Positions 7,443-14,532 of a stretch of 36,734 nt of DNA are shown in pieces; position 1 is the first letter of the stretch, and the number at the start of each line of letters is the position of its first letter. A program made the translations under genes and the position numbers. The notes beneath the pieces are model-generated. The model did no database searches. It was given only the letters and a program-made list of their open reading frames with translations, and was not told the origin of the DNA. This DNA comes from CAYLHS01 sp964594235 (GTDB taxonomy: Bacteria > Actinomycetota > Acidimicrobiia > Spongiisociales > UBA4744): contig CAZQMF010000012.1 of NCBI GenBank assembly GCA_964594235.1, positions 1 through 36,734 on the forward strand. The letters run 5' to 3'.

Positions 7443-8275
7443 GGTCGCGCCGCCCGCAGCTCTTCCAGTACCTCGCCCGGCACCACGAGGTCGCCGTGAC
7501 CGGTCCCGACGGACACTCCGGGACGGTAGGTGCCGTGGTAGTCGGACCCTCCTGAGGGAATCAATCCGTGACTCCGTGCGACCGACGCGAGTTCGAGTCG
7601 GTCCTCCGGCGTGTACTCCGCGTAGTGCGCTTCCAGTCCCACGAGGCCCGTCGCCTTCAGATGCCGGAGGGTCGACGCGTAGTCGATCGCCGAGTTGAGG
7701 CCCAGGGTGTGGGGGTGTGAGAGGATCGGCACGGCCCGTGACTCGAGCGACAGGTGAATCGCCTGTTCGGGCGTCAAACGGAAGCGTGGAACGTAGGCAG
7801 GCTTGCCGCTTCCGAGCAGGTCGCGGAAGGCGTTGTTCGGTGTGTCGACGACACCCTTTCGAACGAGTACTGCCGCGATGTGGGGCCGGCCGGCGAGTCC
7901 TCTGCCGGCCTCGGCGGCAACCTCCTCGTACGTGATGTCGATGCCGAGCTCACGAAGCCGTTCGACGATTCGATGATTCCGGAGATCACGGCCGGCACGT
8001 ACTTCCTCCAGTGCTTCTTGAAGCGGACCCTCTCGAGGCTCGAGAAAGAGGACGGTCATGTGCATCGCGCCATGCGGCCACTCGCATGAGATCTCGACTC
8101 CGGAAACGACCTCGATCACACCTGCCGCATCGATCGCCTCCGGCATCCCTTCCAGGGTGTCGTGGTCGGTGAGTGCCACGGCGGTGAGCCTTGCCGAGAT
8201 CGCCTGGCCGACCACGGCTGTCGGCGAATCGCTGCCATCGGAGTAGTGGCTATGCGTGTGGAGGTCGACCGACAT
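7439..8275 (-). CDS. PHP-domain phosphoesterase (RNase AM / nucleoside 3',5'-bisphosphatase type)
   Basis: 278 aa. The PHP signature HTHSHYSDG is at residues 6-14 and TDHDT at about 36-40, with further metal ligands in SGVEISCEW, LSHPHTL and GGSDYHG, giving the tri-metal site of PHP enzymes. The length and order of motifs match the YciV/RnaAM group, which removes nucleotides from the 5' ends of short RNAs and dephosphorylates 3',5'-bisphosphate nucleotides. It is cytoplasmic, has no exonuclease or polymerase domain fused, and is coupled to murJ. It starts at ATG 31 bp after the preceding small gene, so the three genes probably form one transcript. Confidence 0.85.
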   Translation of the reverse strand: MSVDLHTHSHYSDGSDSPTAVVGQAISARLTAVALTDHDTLEGMPEAIDAAGVIEVVSGVEISCEWPHGAMHMTVLFLEPREGPLQEALEEVRAGRDLRNHRIVERLRELGIDITYEEVAAEAGRGLAGRPHIAAVLVRKGVVDTPNNAFRDLLGSGKPAYVPRFRLTPEQAIHLSLESRAVPILSHPHTLGLNSAIDYASTLRHLKATGLVGLEAHYAEYTPEDRLELASVARSHGLIPSGGSDYHGTYRPGVSVGTGHGDLVVPGEVLEELRAARP

Positions 8276-8305
8276 CGGGGTGAGGGTACCCGTCCGTCCG
8301 GCGGT

Positions 8306-8671
8306 TCACGTGCCTGGAAGCACCCAAGGATCGAGGAGGAGTGTCGTGGCGAGCGACGGGTTGGGTGCGACGAGTTCGACGAGCATCTCGGTCGTGTCGC
8401 GCGGAAGGAGTCCGGTGGCATCCGAGGTCGTCGTTGTGGTGGGCTCCGTCGTCGTGGTCGTCGTCGTTGCCACCGTGGAAGCCGTCGTGGTAGTCGACGT
8501 GTTCGATCGAGCGATCAGGTTCGAGATCGTGACGATGGCGGCGACGATCACCGCGAACCAGACCGCTTGGACGAGACGCCGTTGGACCAGTTTCAGACGG
8601 CGTGTCCTGTCTTCCCGCTTCTTCTTCGCTGCACGGTTCTGGCGTTGACGGTCTCGCTTGTCGCTTGGCAT
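8306..8671 (-). CDS. Small membrane protein with basic N-terminus and Thr-rich linker
   Basis: 121 aa. A strongly basic N-terminus (DKRDRQRQNRAAKKKRED, about 3-22) is followed by one membrane helix (about 35-50), then a Thr/Ser-rich linker with runs of Thr and a short hydrophobic tail. The N-terminus resembles the leader of actinobacterial membrane-anchored cyclophilins, but no peptidyl-prolyl isomerase domain follows, so it may be a shortened relative or an unrelated anchor protein. Orientation is cytoplasm-in by the positive-inside rule. TACCAT (8681-8686 on the minus strand) lies nine bases before the ATG, a likely -10 for a near-leaderless mRNA. Function unknown. Confidence 0.65.
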   Translation of the reverse strand: MPSDKRDRQRQNRAAKKKREDRTRRLKLVQRRLVQAVWFAVIVAAIVTISNLIARSNTSTTTTASTVATTTTTTTEPTTTTTSDATGLLPRDTTEMLVELVAPNPSLATTLLLDPWVLPGT

Positions 8672-8690
8672 GACGCCGGGATGGTAGCGA

Positions 8691-8725
8691 TCCGAGAGAG
8701 GCTCGTAGACCGAGCCTCCCTCGGA
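8691..8725. promoter_or_regulatory. 35-bp palindrome upstream of the small membrane protein gene; candidate operator
   Basis: Arms are TCCGAG (8691-8696) with CTCGGA (8720-8725), and AGGCTCG (8699-8705) with CGAGCCT (8711-8717), separated by a 5-nt centre and two symmetrical unpaired bases each side. It lies just upstream of the -10 box (8681-8686) of the minus-strand gene, between divergent genes, which suits a dimeric repressor or activator site. A hairpin in RNA is the alternative. Confidence 0.45.
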
Positions 8726-8726
8726 C

Positions 8727-8828
8727 CGCGGTTTTCGGTTGTCGGTAGGAACGTTGCCACACCGTGCTGTGTTGTCGCAGGTGATTACTGATGACTGACA
8801 ACTGATGACTGCGAGCGAAGCTCGCCTC
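8727..8828. repeat. Interspersed repeat copies B and C as an inverted pair
   Basis: Copy B (8727-8750, plus) has GTTTTCGGTTGTCGGT. Copy C (8781-8828, minus) has a GCGAGC/GCTCGC palindrome (8811-8825, 3-nt loop) plus a tail of GTCATCAGTTGTCAGT type. The tails are complementary apart from a few changes, mostly C/T or A/G transitions, so a transcript could fold into a long hairpin around 8751-8780. Copy C ends just upstream of the lysC promoter. Confidence 0.6.
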
Positions 8829-8833
8829 CTAAG

Positions 8834-8839
8834 TACACT
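8834..8839 (+). promoter_or_regulatory. lysC -10 box
   Basis: TACACT lies 11 bases before the lysC ATG with no ribosome site between, pointing to a 5' leader of only a few bases. It directly follows repeat copy C. There is no room for a lysine riboswitch. Confidence 0.45.
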
Positions 8840-8850
8840 CCGCGCGCACT

Positions 8851-10071
8851 ATGGCCCTCCATGTACAGAAGTTTGGCGGAACCTCCGTTTCCGACGCGTC
8901 GCGCATCAAACGAGTCGCTGCACGGGTGGCCGCAACGAAGCGTGCAGGCAACGAGGTGGTGGTGGTCGTTTCGGCGATGGGGTCGTCGACGGATGACCTG
9001 ATCGATCTCGCAGGCCAGCTTCACCCGATGCCGCCGGCGAGAGAGATGGACATGCTGCTGACAGCCGGCGAGAGGATCACAATGTCGCTGCTCGCCATGG
9101 CCATCGACGCCGAGGGAATCGACGCGGTCAGCTTCACAGGCTCCCAAGCCGGGATTCTCACCGATTCCAGACATGGGGGAGCCAAGATCAAAGAGATCAG
9201 AGATTTCCGGGTCATCGAGAGTCTCGAGGCCGGCAAGGTCGTCATCGTTGCCGGGTTCCAGGGGGTGGACCCCGAATCGAAGGAGGTCACGACTCTCGGA
9301 CGCGGGGGCTCCGATGCGACAGCGGTGGCACTCGCTGCCGCCAACCATGCGGATGTGTGTGAGATTTACACGGACGTGGATGGGGTGTTCACGGCAGACC
9401 CGCGTGTCGTGCCGGACGCCCGCAAACTGGACGAGCTCACGTTCGAGGAGATGCTCGAGCTGGCGTCGACGGGCGCAAGGGTGCTCATGGCCCGATCGGT
9501 GGAGGTGGCACAGCGGTTCGGTGTCCCACTGCATGTACGTTCATCGTTCCACGACGGACCTGGCACGTGGGTGAAGGAGACGACAATGGAAGAAGCGGTT
9601 GTTCGTGGGATCTCCCACGACACGTCCGAGGCGAAGGTGACGATCGTGGGAGTTCCCGACCATCCGGGGGTGGCCGCGACGATCTTCGCACCGCTGGCCG
9701 AGTCCGGTGTGAACGTCGACATGATCGTTCAGAATGTGTCACACGACGGGACGACCGACATCAGCTTCACCATCCCGAAGTCCGCCGTTCCGGTCGCAGA
9801 AGAGGCCACACGAACCGTCGCCACGCAGGTTGGGGGAGCGTCGGTGCAGGTCGACCCGGGGATCGGGAGGGTGTCGGTTGTCGGTGCGGGCATGCGCTCC
9901 AATCCAGGGATCGCGAAGCGCATGTTCGAGGTGCTCGCCGAGAACGGCATCAACATCGAGATGATCTCTACGTCGAGCATTCGTATCTCATGTGTGATCC
10001 GGGAGGGACAGGTCGATGACGCCGTGCGTGCGCTCCACGCCGCGTTCCTGGAGGAGGATTCAGATGGCTAG
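8851..10071 (+). CDS. lysC: Aspartate kinase (aspartokinase)
   Basis: 406 aa. Phosphorylates aspartate, the first step to lysine, threonine, methionine and diaminopimelate. The kinase domain opens with KFGGTS (7-12), continues with SAMG and the GRGGSDATAVALA segment that binds ATP and aspartate, and runs to about 245. Two ACT domains follow (about 265-400; VPDHPGVAATIFAPLAESGVNVDMIVQN and GMRSNPGIAKRMFEVLAENGINIEMISTS), the site of lysine and/or threonine feedback. Length and order match the actinobacterial/Bacillus LysC type. An internal ATG at 9586 with its own ribosome site would give a separate beta subunit. The end overlaps asd by 8 bp, so lysC-asd form an operon. Confidence 0.95.
   Translation: MALHVQKFGGTSVSDASRIKRVAARVAATKRAGNEVVVVVSAMGSSTDDLIDLAGQLHPMPPAREMDMLLTAGERITMSLLAMAIDAEGIDAVSFTGSQAGILTDSRHGGAKIKEIRDFRVIESLEAGKVVIVAGFQGVDPESKEVTTLGRGGSDATAVALAAANHADVCEIYTDVDGVFTADPRVVPDARKLDELTFEEMLELASTGARVLMARSVEVAQRFGVPLHVRSSFHDGPGTWVKETTMEEAVVRGISHDTSEAKVTIVGVPDHPGVAATIFAPLAESGVNVDMIVQNVSHDGTTDISFTIPKSAVPVAEEATRTVATQVGGASVQVDPGIGRVSVVGAGMRSNPGIAKRMFEVLAENGINIEMISTSSIRISCVIREGQVDDAVRALHAAFLEEDSDG
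9586..10071 (+). CDS. lysC: Aspartate kinase beta subunit (internal in-frame start within lysC)
   Basis: An in-frame ATG at codon 246 of lysC is preceded by AAGGAG (9574-9579) with a 6-base spacer, a better ribosome site than the one of lysC itself. The product would be 161 aa: a short lead (MEEAVVRGISHDTSEAKVTI) and both ACT domains. In Corynebacterium and Bacillus the lysC gene yields alpha and beta subunits in this way and they form an alpha2-beta2 enzyme. That the same holds here is inferred from the site. Confidence 0.65.
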   Translation: MEEAVVRGISHDTSEAKVTIVGVPDHPGVAATIFAPLAESGVNVDMIVQNVSHDGTTDISFTIPKSAVPVAEEATRTVATQVGGASVQVDPGIGRVSVVGAGMRSNPGIAKRMFEVLAENGINIEMISTSSIRISCVIREGQVDDAVRALHAAFLEEDSDG

Positions 10072-11071
10072 AACTGCTGTTGTAGGAGCGACCGGTGCGG
10101 TTGGAAGAGCCATGCTCTCCATCCTCGCCGAGCGCGAGTTCCCTGTCTCAGAGCTTCGCCTCATGGCCAGCTCCCGTTCGGCAGGCCGAGTCGTGACCAC
10201 TCCCTGGGGCGATGTCGAGATCGAAGACCTCTCGACGGCAGATCCTTCGGGGATCGACGTGGCCCTGTTCTCGGCGGGCGGGTCACGTTCGAAGGAGTTC
10301 GCGTCGGCGTTCACCGCTGCCGGCGCAGTTGTCGTCGACAACTCGTCGGCGTTTCGGATGGATCCGTCCGTTCCGCTGGTCGTGGTTGGGGTGAATGACG
10401 AGGCGGTTCACGGCCACCACGGCATCGTCGCCAATCCGAACTGCACGACGATGGGCCTGATGATGGCCGTCGCGCCGCTGCACCGTGCGGCGGGTCTCGT
10501 GTCGATGGTGGTCAGTTCGTATCAGGCGGTGTCAGGATCGGGTCAGCACGGGGTCGTGGAGCTCACCCGTCAGATGACCGAACTCGGTGACGATATCGAC
10601 GCGCTCGCAAACGGCGGCTGGAAGGAGCCGATGAGCGAGGTGTACGTGCGCCCGATAGCCTTCAATGCGCTCCCGTTTGCCGGGAACCTGGCCGACGGCG
10701 GCTACACGGACGAGGAGTGGAAACTCGTCAATGAAAGCCGCAAGATCCTCGACCTCCCCGAGCTCCGAGTCGAGCCAACCTGCGTTCGGGTGCCGGTGGT
10801 CGTCGGTCACGGGATCACCGCGACGCTGTACTTCTCGCGTCCGCTCGGCGCCGACGAGGCGTCGAATCTGATTGCCGACGCGCCGGGGGTCGAGCTGTGG
10901 ACCGACAAGGTGCCGACGGCGTTGGACGTGGTTGGCATGGATGACACGCTCGTTGGTCGGTTGCGTGAAACGGTTGGAACGCCCGGTGGGTTGAATCTGT
11001 GGTGCGTGTCCGACAACCTACGCAAGGGCGCAGCGCTCAACACCGTGCAGATTGCCGAGCTGCTCTTCTGA
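10064..11071 (+). CDS. asd: Aspartate-semialdehyde dehydrogenase
   Basis: 335 aa. Reduces aspartyl phosphate with NADPH to aspartate semialdehyde, the branch point to lysine, threonine, methionine and cell-wall diaminopimelate. GATGAVG (8-14) is the NADPH-binding loop; the catalytic Cys127 is in NPNCTT; substrate residues are in SGSGQHGVVEL and VVGHG. The ATG, with GGAGGAGG just upstream, lies inside the last codons of lysC (8-bp overlap). A farther upstream in-frame codon would lengthen the protein by 16 residues that do not resemble the family. It ends four bases before the convergent CAP gene. Confidence 0.95.
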   Translation: MARTAVVGATGAVGRAMLSILAEREFPVSELRLMASSRSAGRVVTTPWGDVEIEDLSTADPSGIDVALFSAGGSRSKEFASAFTAAGAVVVDNSSAFRMDPSVPLVVVGVNDEAVHGHHGIVANPNCTTMGLMMAVAPLHRAAGLVSMVVSSYQAVSGSGQHGVVELTRQMTELGDDIDALANGGWKEPMSEVYVRPIAFNALPFAGNLADGGYTDEEWKLVNESRKILDLPELRVEPTCVRVPVVVGHGITATLYFSRPLGADEASNLIADAPGVELWTDKVPTALDVVGMDDTLVGRLRETVGTPGGLNLWCVSDNLRKGAALNTVQIAELLF

Positions 11072-11075
11072 GCCG

Positions 11076-11654
11076 TCAGGTGACGCCGAAGCAGCTGCCT
11101 GTCTCCCACGGCGGTTCGTGGAGGACGAGGTCACGATCCAGCGTGCACGGGTCCAACAGGAGAGGTTCGACGTGCTGTACGGCGGGTGGTCGAGCGATCG
11201 GCGCGGCCTTCATCGGCTGCGCCGGTGCCGTGGTTGGGGCGCCCGCTGCATCCTGGCAGAAGACGATCGATACGTACACCGCCCCGTCTGACCCAACGGC
11301 GATCCCTGTTCCTGCGGATGTCCAGTTGGCTGCCGTGATGATGTCCCAGTGGGTGGGACTGGTGCGGAACGCGTCGAAGATAGCGTCGACGGTGGGGCCG
11401 GAACCCACGACCTCGCCGGCCGCGCTGCAGACCTCGAGAAGTGAGCTGAGGCTCGTGTGCGAGAGTCTGCCGGAGGTTGCTTGTGCAGTAGCCGACCGCT
11501 GGGCGACCATGTCGGCGACTGGGAGGAGGGCGACACTGCCTTGCCTGGACGCATTCACCTTGGCCAGCAGCTCGTCGGCCGCTGCCGGTCCTGCCACACC
11601 AACCACCAGAATCAGGCTGATTGTCAGGGCAAATGCGGAGCGAAGGGCACGCAT
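11076..11654 (-). CDS. Secreted CAP (SCP/PR1-like) domain protein
   Basis: 192 aa from the ATG at 11654; a GTG ten codons upstream is possible but lengthens the signal peptide. Signal peptide about 1-26 (MRALRSAF then a hydrophobic core ending AGPAAA). The CAP domain follows: LLAKVNASRQ, a His in GRLSHTS, GEVVGSG, and the pattern SPTHWDIITAANWTSAGTGIAVGSDGAVYVSIVFC near 95-130. CAP proteins occur outside the cell and bind lipids or act on walls; no enzymatic role can be assigned. A C-terminal region of about 60 aa carries two more Cys, possibly a disulfide. No ribosome site is visible. Convergent with asd. Confidence 0.78.
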   Translation of the reverse strand: MRALRSAFALTISLILVVGVAGPAAADELLAKVNASRQGSVALLPVADMVAQRSATAQATSGRLSHTSLSSLLEVCSAAGEVVGSGPTVDAIFDAFRTSPTHWDIITAANWTSAGTGIAVGSDGAVYVSIVFCQDAAGAPTTAPAQPMKAAPIARPPAVQHVEPLLLDPCTLDRDLVLHEPPWETGSCFGVT

Positions 11655-11702
11655 GGGCAGCAAGGGTAGAGGCAGTCGCTCCACAAGTGCGAACTGACAC
11701 GC

Positions 11703-12605
11703 TCAGGTTGACATCCTGGAGCGCATTGCCTGGGTCAGCAGCACACCGATTGAGACGAGCACGACTCCGGCGAGGCCGGCGATCCCTGGAGACTCTCCCA
11801 GGAAGATCCACGCCAAGACCGCGATCTGGATGAGCATTGTGTTGTTGATTCCGGCCGATTCGACTGCGGACAGCTCGCGGAGCGACAGGTTCCACAGGGT
11901 GAATGCGGCGGCCGTATTGACGACGGCGAGCCACAGGATGATCAGCCATGCCCTGGTGCTGACCGTCGGTAGTCCTTCGGAAACAGCGCCGATCACGGCG
12001 AGGACGATCGAGCCAACTGTCATGCTGACCGCAGTGACCACAACCGGCGATGCGTCGGCAGGTCGGTTGATGTGCCGACCGAGGAGCGAACCGGCGACGT
12101 TGGCGCCCAGCGCAACGATCGCCGCAGCTATCCCGACCACGGTCGCACCGAGCCCGCCCGTGAAGTAGAGCCAGGCGCCAAGGACGACCAGGATCGTTCC
12201 CCACAACTGCCTGCCCGAGGTGGTTTCCCGAAGGGATCTTCCCGCAAGGATGGCTACGAGGAGAGGGGTCAGCGCAAGGAGGAGGCTGGTCGTTGCCGCC
12301 GGCTGGTTGTCGAGTGCAACGAAGATCGCCCCTTGTGTCAACGCGTAGAAGACCACACCGAGCACGACGATCCGGGTCAGAAGCGCCCGGTCCATGGTGG
12401 CGAGCTGGTGCCGGTAGGTTCGACTCGAAAGCGTCCATCCGATCATGACCATGGAGGCGATCCCGTACCGCAACGCGGCGAAGGTCAGCGGCTGGAGTGA
12501 CTCTCGGTCGAATCCCCAGCGAATGAGCACCCAGGATGAGCTCCAGAGCAGGGTGACGAACAGGGCGATACCCGCATAGGAGAGATGGGATCGTTCCGTC
12601 GACAT
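11703..12605 (-). CDS. EamA/DMT-family transporter under riboswitch control (candidate guanidine exporter)
   Basis: 300 aa from the ATG at 12605, which has GAGGAGG six bases upstream; in-frame codons farther upstream fall in the riboswitch. Ten membrane helices in two EamA halves (about 10-140 and 150-285), with the typical WSSSWVLIRWG near helix 1-2 and LTPLLVAILAGRSLRE at the first half end. DMT transporters export small metabolites. The leader carries a ykkC/guanidine-I aptamer (see 12619-12735), and such leaders precede guanidine carboxylases and small exporters, so I infer export of guanidinium or a related compound. Without the leader it would be an unassigned EamA protein. No carboxylase genes are nearby. 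Confidence 0.85.
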   Translation of the reverse strand: MSTERSHLSYAGIALFVTLLWSSSWVLIRWGFDRESLQPLTFAALRYGIASMVMIGWTLSSRTYRHQLATMDRALLTRIVVLGVVFYALTQGAIFVALDNQPAATTSLLLALTPLLVAILAGRSLRETTSGRQLWGTILVVLGAWLYFTGGLGATVVGIAAAIVALGANVAGSLLGRHINRPADASPVVVTAVSMTVGSIVLAVIGAVSEGLPTVSTRAWLIILWLAVVNTAAAFTLWNLSLRELSAVESAGINNTMLIQIAVLAWIFLGESPGIAGLAGVVLVSIGVLLTQAMRSRMST

Positions 12606-12618
12606 GGGTTCCTCCTCG

Positions 12619-12735
12619 GCACGCGTCTCTTCGTGCCGACGTCTCCCCTCGAGGCTTTTGTCCTGTGAGGTGCGAGCCCGCATCGGGCCTTCTGTGGCGC
12701 TCGGACCAGCTACGGAACCCTAGCCACCCTTCAGT
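12619..12735 (-). promoter_or_regulatory. ykkC-family riboswitch, guanidine-I type
   Basis: On the minus strand the conserved blocks of the ykkC/guanidine-I aptamer appear in order: CTAGGGTTCCG (12724-12714), CTGGTCCGAG, and GGACAAAAGCC followed by GGGGAGA (about 12664-12642). The first two blocks are closed by GTGGC/GCCAC. After the aptamer comes a hairpin (GGCACG 12638-12633 with CGTGCC 12624-12619) directly before the GAGGAGG ribosome site, the likely expression platform acting on translation. The blocks are matched from memory of the family; ykkC subtypes that bind ppGpp or PRPP share much of the core, so the ligand is a best guess. Confidence 0.85.
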
Positions 12736-12771
12736 CGACGCAGACAGCCTAGAGCAGGACCCACGGGAAGA

Positions 12772-12840
12772 GGCTCGTTGCGCGAGCCGATCTGGGTTGA
12801 CGGTTTCGGTTCTGGGTTTCCGGTTCTCGGTAGAACGACC
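12772..12840 (+). repeat. Interspersed repeat copy D
   Basis: A 6-bp palindrome (GGCTCG 12772-12777 with CGAGCC 12783-12788, 5-nt loop) is followed by a tail of TTTCGGTTCTGGG and CCGGTTCTCGGTAG units to 12840. A shorter relative with two CTGTCGG units lies at 12886-12906. This copy sits between the riboswitch leader and the divergent phosphatase gene. Confidence 0.55.
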
Positions 12841-12939
12841 GATCAGGCATCGTGCTGGTTCGTGCGAGGCGGTTGGTGGGACGCTGTGAGCTGTCGGCTG
12901 TCGGCCGGCGCCGGGCACGCTCGTGACAGCCAGATCTCA

Positions 12940-12947
12940 TATACCAT
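12940..12947 (+). promoter_or_regulatory. -10 box for the endonuclease/exonuclease/phosphatase gene
   Basis: TATACCAT covers two overlapping TANNNT boxes, ending 9 or 11 bases before the ATG at 12957. No ribosome site lies between, so a nearly leaderless transcript is likely. Confidence 0.4.
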
Positions 12948-12956
12948 GCCGGGCTC

Positions 12957-13883
12957 ATGACCGTACGATCGAACGCTGGGGCCCTCCTGACCATCGCCGC
13001 TGCCGTCCTGATGTGCCTCACGGTCGTCGGCTGGCTCGGCGGCATTTGGTGGGTGTTCGACATCGCATCCAACTTTCGAGTGCAGTACTCGGTCCTGCTC
13101 GTGCCCGTTGTAGTTGCCCTGTTCGTGCTGCACCGGAACACAGTGGCCATTGCGTCGCTGATAGCACTCGTCGCGAACGCCGCGGTGATTCTTCCTCTCT
13201 ACATCTCCCGGCCGGCTCCTCCGCTCGGCCAGGACCGGCTGAACGTCATGAGCTTCAATGTGCTCTACTCCAACCGCCAGTTCGATCCGGTGCTCGAGGC
13301 GGTGCGCACCTCAGGCGCCGACGTCGTATTCCTGCACGAGGGGACACGAGCGCTGGAACGAGCGATCGAGGAAGCGGACCTCCCGTATCGGATGGTGAGT
13401 GCGAGACGAGTCGGCGACAAGTTCGGTACCGTCGCGCTGGTACCGGAGGGGGCCGACGCGCGCATCGTCGACTTGGTGGTCCCCGGTATCGTGGTGACGC
13501 TGCCGCTTGGGTCAGAGGACGTAGAGGTGTTGGGGATCCACCCTGCTTCGCCGATCAGTGTCGGACGGTCGGCCGAGAGGGATGCGGAACTCCAACAGGT
13601 GGCGAGGTGGGCGGCTGCCCAACCGCTGCCGGTGGCAGTGACCGGAGACCTCAACGCGTCTACATGGTCGCACGGCTTCTCGCTCATCTCGGGTGGGCTC
13701 GTGAACTCACAGCTCGGCTTCGGCGTGCAGGCATCGTGGCCAGCGGGCTTCGGGGCGGTTTCGGTCCCCATCGACCACCTCTTGCATGGCTCTGATCTGA
13801 CCGTCGTTGACCGCCACCTCGGTCCGTCACTCGGCTCGGACCACTACCCGTTGTATGTGACGCTCGCGTGGGCTTCGACGTGA
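12957..13883 (+). CDS. Membrane-anchored endonuclease/exonuclease/phosphatase (EEP) family protein
   Basis: 308 aa. Three membrane helices at the N-terminus (about 8-28, 42-60, 63-82) precede an EEP domain from about residue 94: NVMSFNVLYSN (first Asn), DVVFLHEG (metal-binding Glu), GDLNAS (catalytic Asp/Asn), PIDHLL and GSDHYPL (Asp-His pair). These are the catalytic positions of the DNase I-like fold, which cuts phosphodiester bonds in DNA, phosphoinositides, sphingomyelin or nucleotides. By the membrane layout the domain is probably outside the membrane. This form (three helices plus EEP) is common in actinobacteria, with substrates mostly unknown. It stands alone upstream of the respiratory operon. 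Confidence 0.85.
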   Translation: MTVRSNAGALLTIAAAVLMCLTVVGWLGGIWWVFDIASNFRVQYSVLLVPVVVALFVLHRNTVAIASLIALVANAAVILPLYISRPAPPLGQDRLNVMSFNVLYSNRQFDPVLEAVRTSGADVVFLHEGTRALERAIEEADLPYRMVSARRVGDKFGTVALVPEGADARIVDLVVPGIVVTLPLGSEDVEVLGIHPASPISVGRSAERDAELQQVARWAAAQPLPVAVTGDLNASTWSHGFSLISGGLVNSQLGFGVQASWPAGFGAVSVPIDHLLHGSDLTVVDRHLGPSLGSDHYPLYVTLAWAST

Positions 13884-13983
13884 TCATCTTCGTAGAGCCC
13901 GCTTGGTAGTGTGGCTGCGAAGGCACGCCGGGGGAGGTGGAGACTCGGCGGCCAGGTTCCTCAGGGAAGGGCGCGACGCTCTG

Positions 13984-14532
13984 ATGACACTTGTGGGCGA
14001 ATCGAGTGACCGACTCAACGTGGGAGTCACGCTGTGGCTTGCCTCGGAGTTGATGTTCTTCTCGGGCCTGTTCGCCGGATACTTCACACTCAGGGCGGCA
14101 AACAGTCCGTGGCCGCCGGCCGATGTACATCTCGACATCACCCGCGGCGCCCTGTCGACAGCCGTACTGGTGCTTTCGAGCGTGACTCTGTGGATGGCGG
14201 ATCGGGCTGGTGGCCGGGGCAGCAGCTCAAAACGACGCTGGCTCGTGCTCACACTGCTTCTCGGAAGTGCTTTTCTCACCAACCAGATACTCGAGTACTC
14301 ACGGCTCGGTTTCAGTGCCTCGAGTTCGTCATTCGCCGCCATGTTCTACTTGATGACCGGGTTCCACGGACTCCATGTGTTCGCAGGTCTCGTGCTGATC
14401 ACGTTCGTCTCCGCGGCTGCGTTCACGGGTCGAGACAACGATGAACGAACGCAGGCGGTCGTGTCGTACTACTGGCACTTCGTCGATGTCGTCTGGATTG
14501 CCCTGTTCACGACGCTGTATGTGGTGACATGA
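13984..14532 (+). CDS. ctaE: Cytochrome c oxidase subunit III
   Basis: 182 aa, five membrane helices, the short CtaE form found in actinobacteria. LWLASELMFFSGLFAGYF is helix 1 with the conserved Glu, and the end carries GFHGLHVFAGL and SYYWHFVDVVWIALF, the family signatures. It is an integral part of the aa3 oxidase. The ATG is chosen because the protein then begins just before the first helix; a GTG at 13903 in the same frame would add 27 residues with no likeness to the family. A weak GGGAAGGG lies 12 bases upstream. Overlaps qcrC by four bases (ATGA). First gene of the seven-gene respiratory operon. Confidence 0.9.
   Translation: MTLVGESSDRLNVGVTLWLASELMFFSGLFAGYFTLRAANSPWPPADVHLDITRGALSTAVLVLSSVTLWMADRAGGRGSSSKRRWLVLTLLLGSAFLTNQILEYSRLGFSASSSSFAAMFYLMTGFHGLHVFAGLVLITFVSAAAFTGRDNDERTQAVVSYYWHFVDVVWIALFTTLYVVT

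Noticed and set aside
8672..8850. Lysine riboswitch upstream of lysC
   Set aside because: The 179 bases are taken by a palindrome and repeat copies; none of the conserved lysine-riboswitch elements is present and the likely transcript has almost no leader.
11131..12918. 595-aa minus-strand open frame crossing the CAP and EamA genes
   Set aside because: It is an alternate frame of the true minus-strand genes, kept open by high GC. It has Arg/Cys-rich low-quality sequence and crosses the riboswitch and repeat copy D.
13903..13984. Longer ctaE from the GTG at 13903
   Set aside because: The extra 27 residues are Arg/Gly-rich and do not resemble subunit III, whose conserved part starts after the ATG at 13984.
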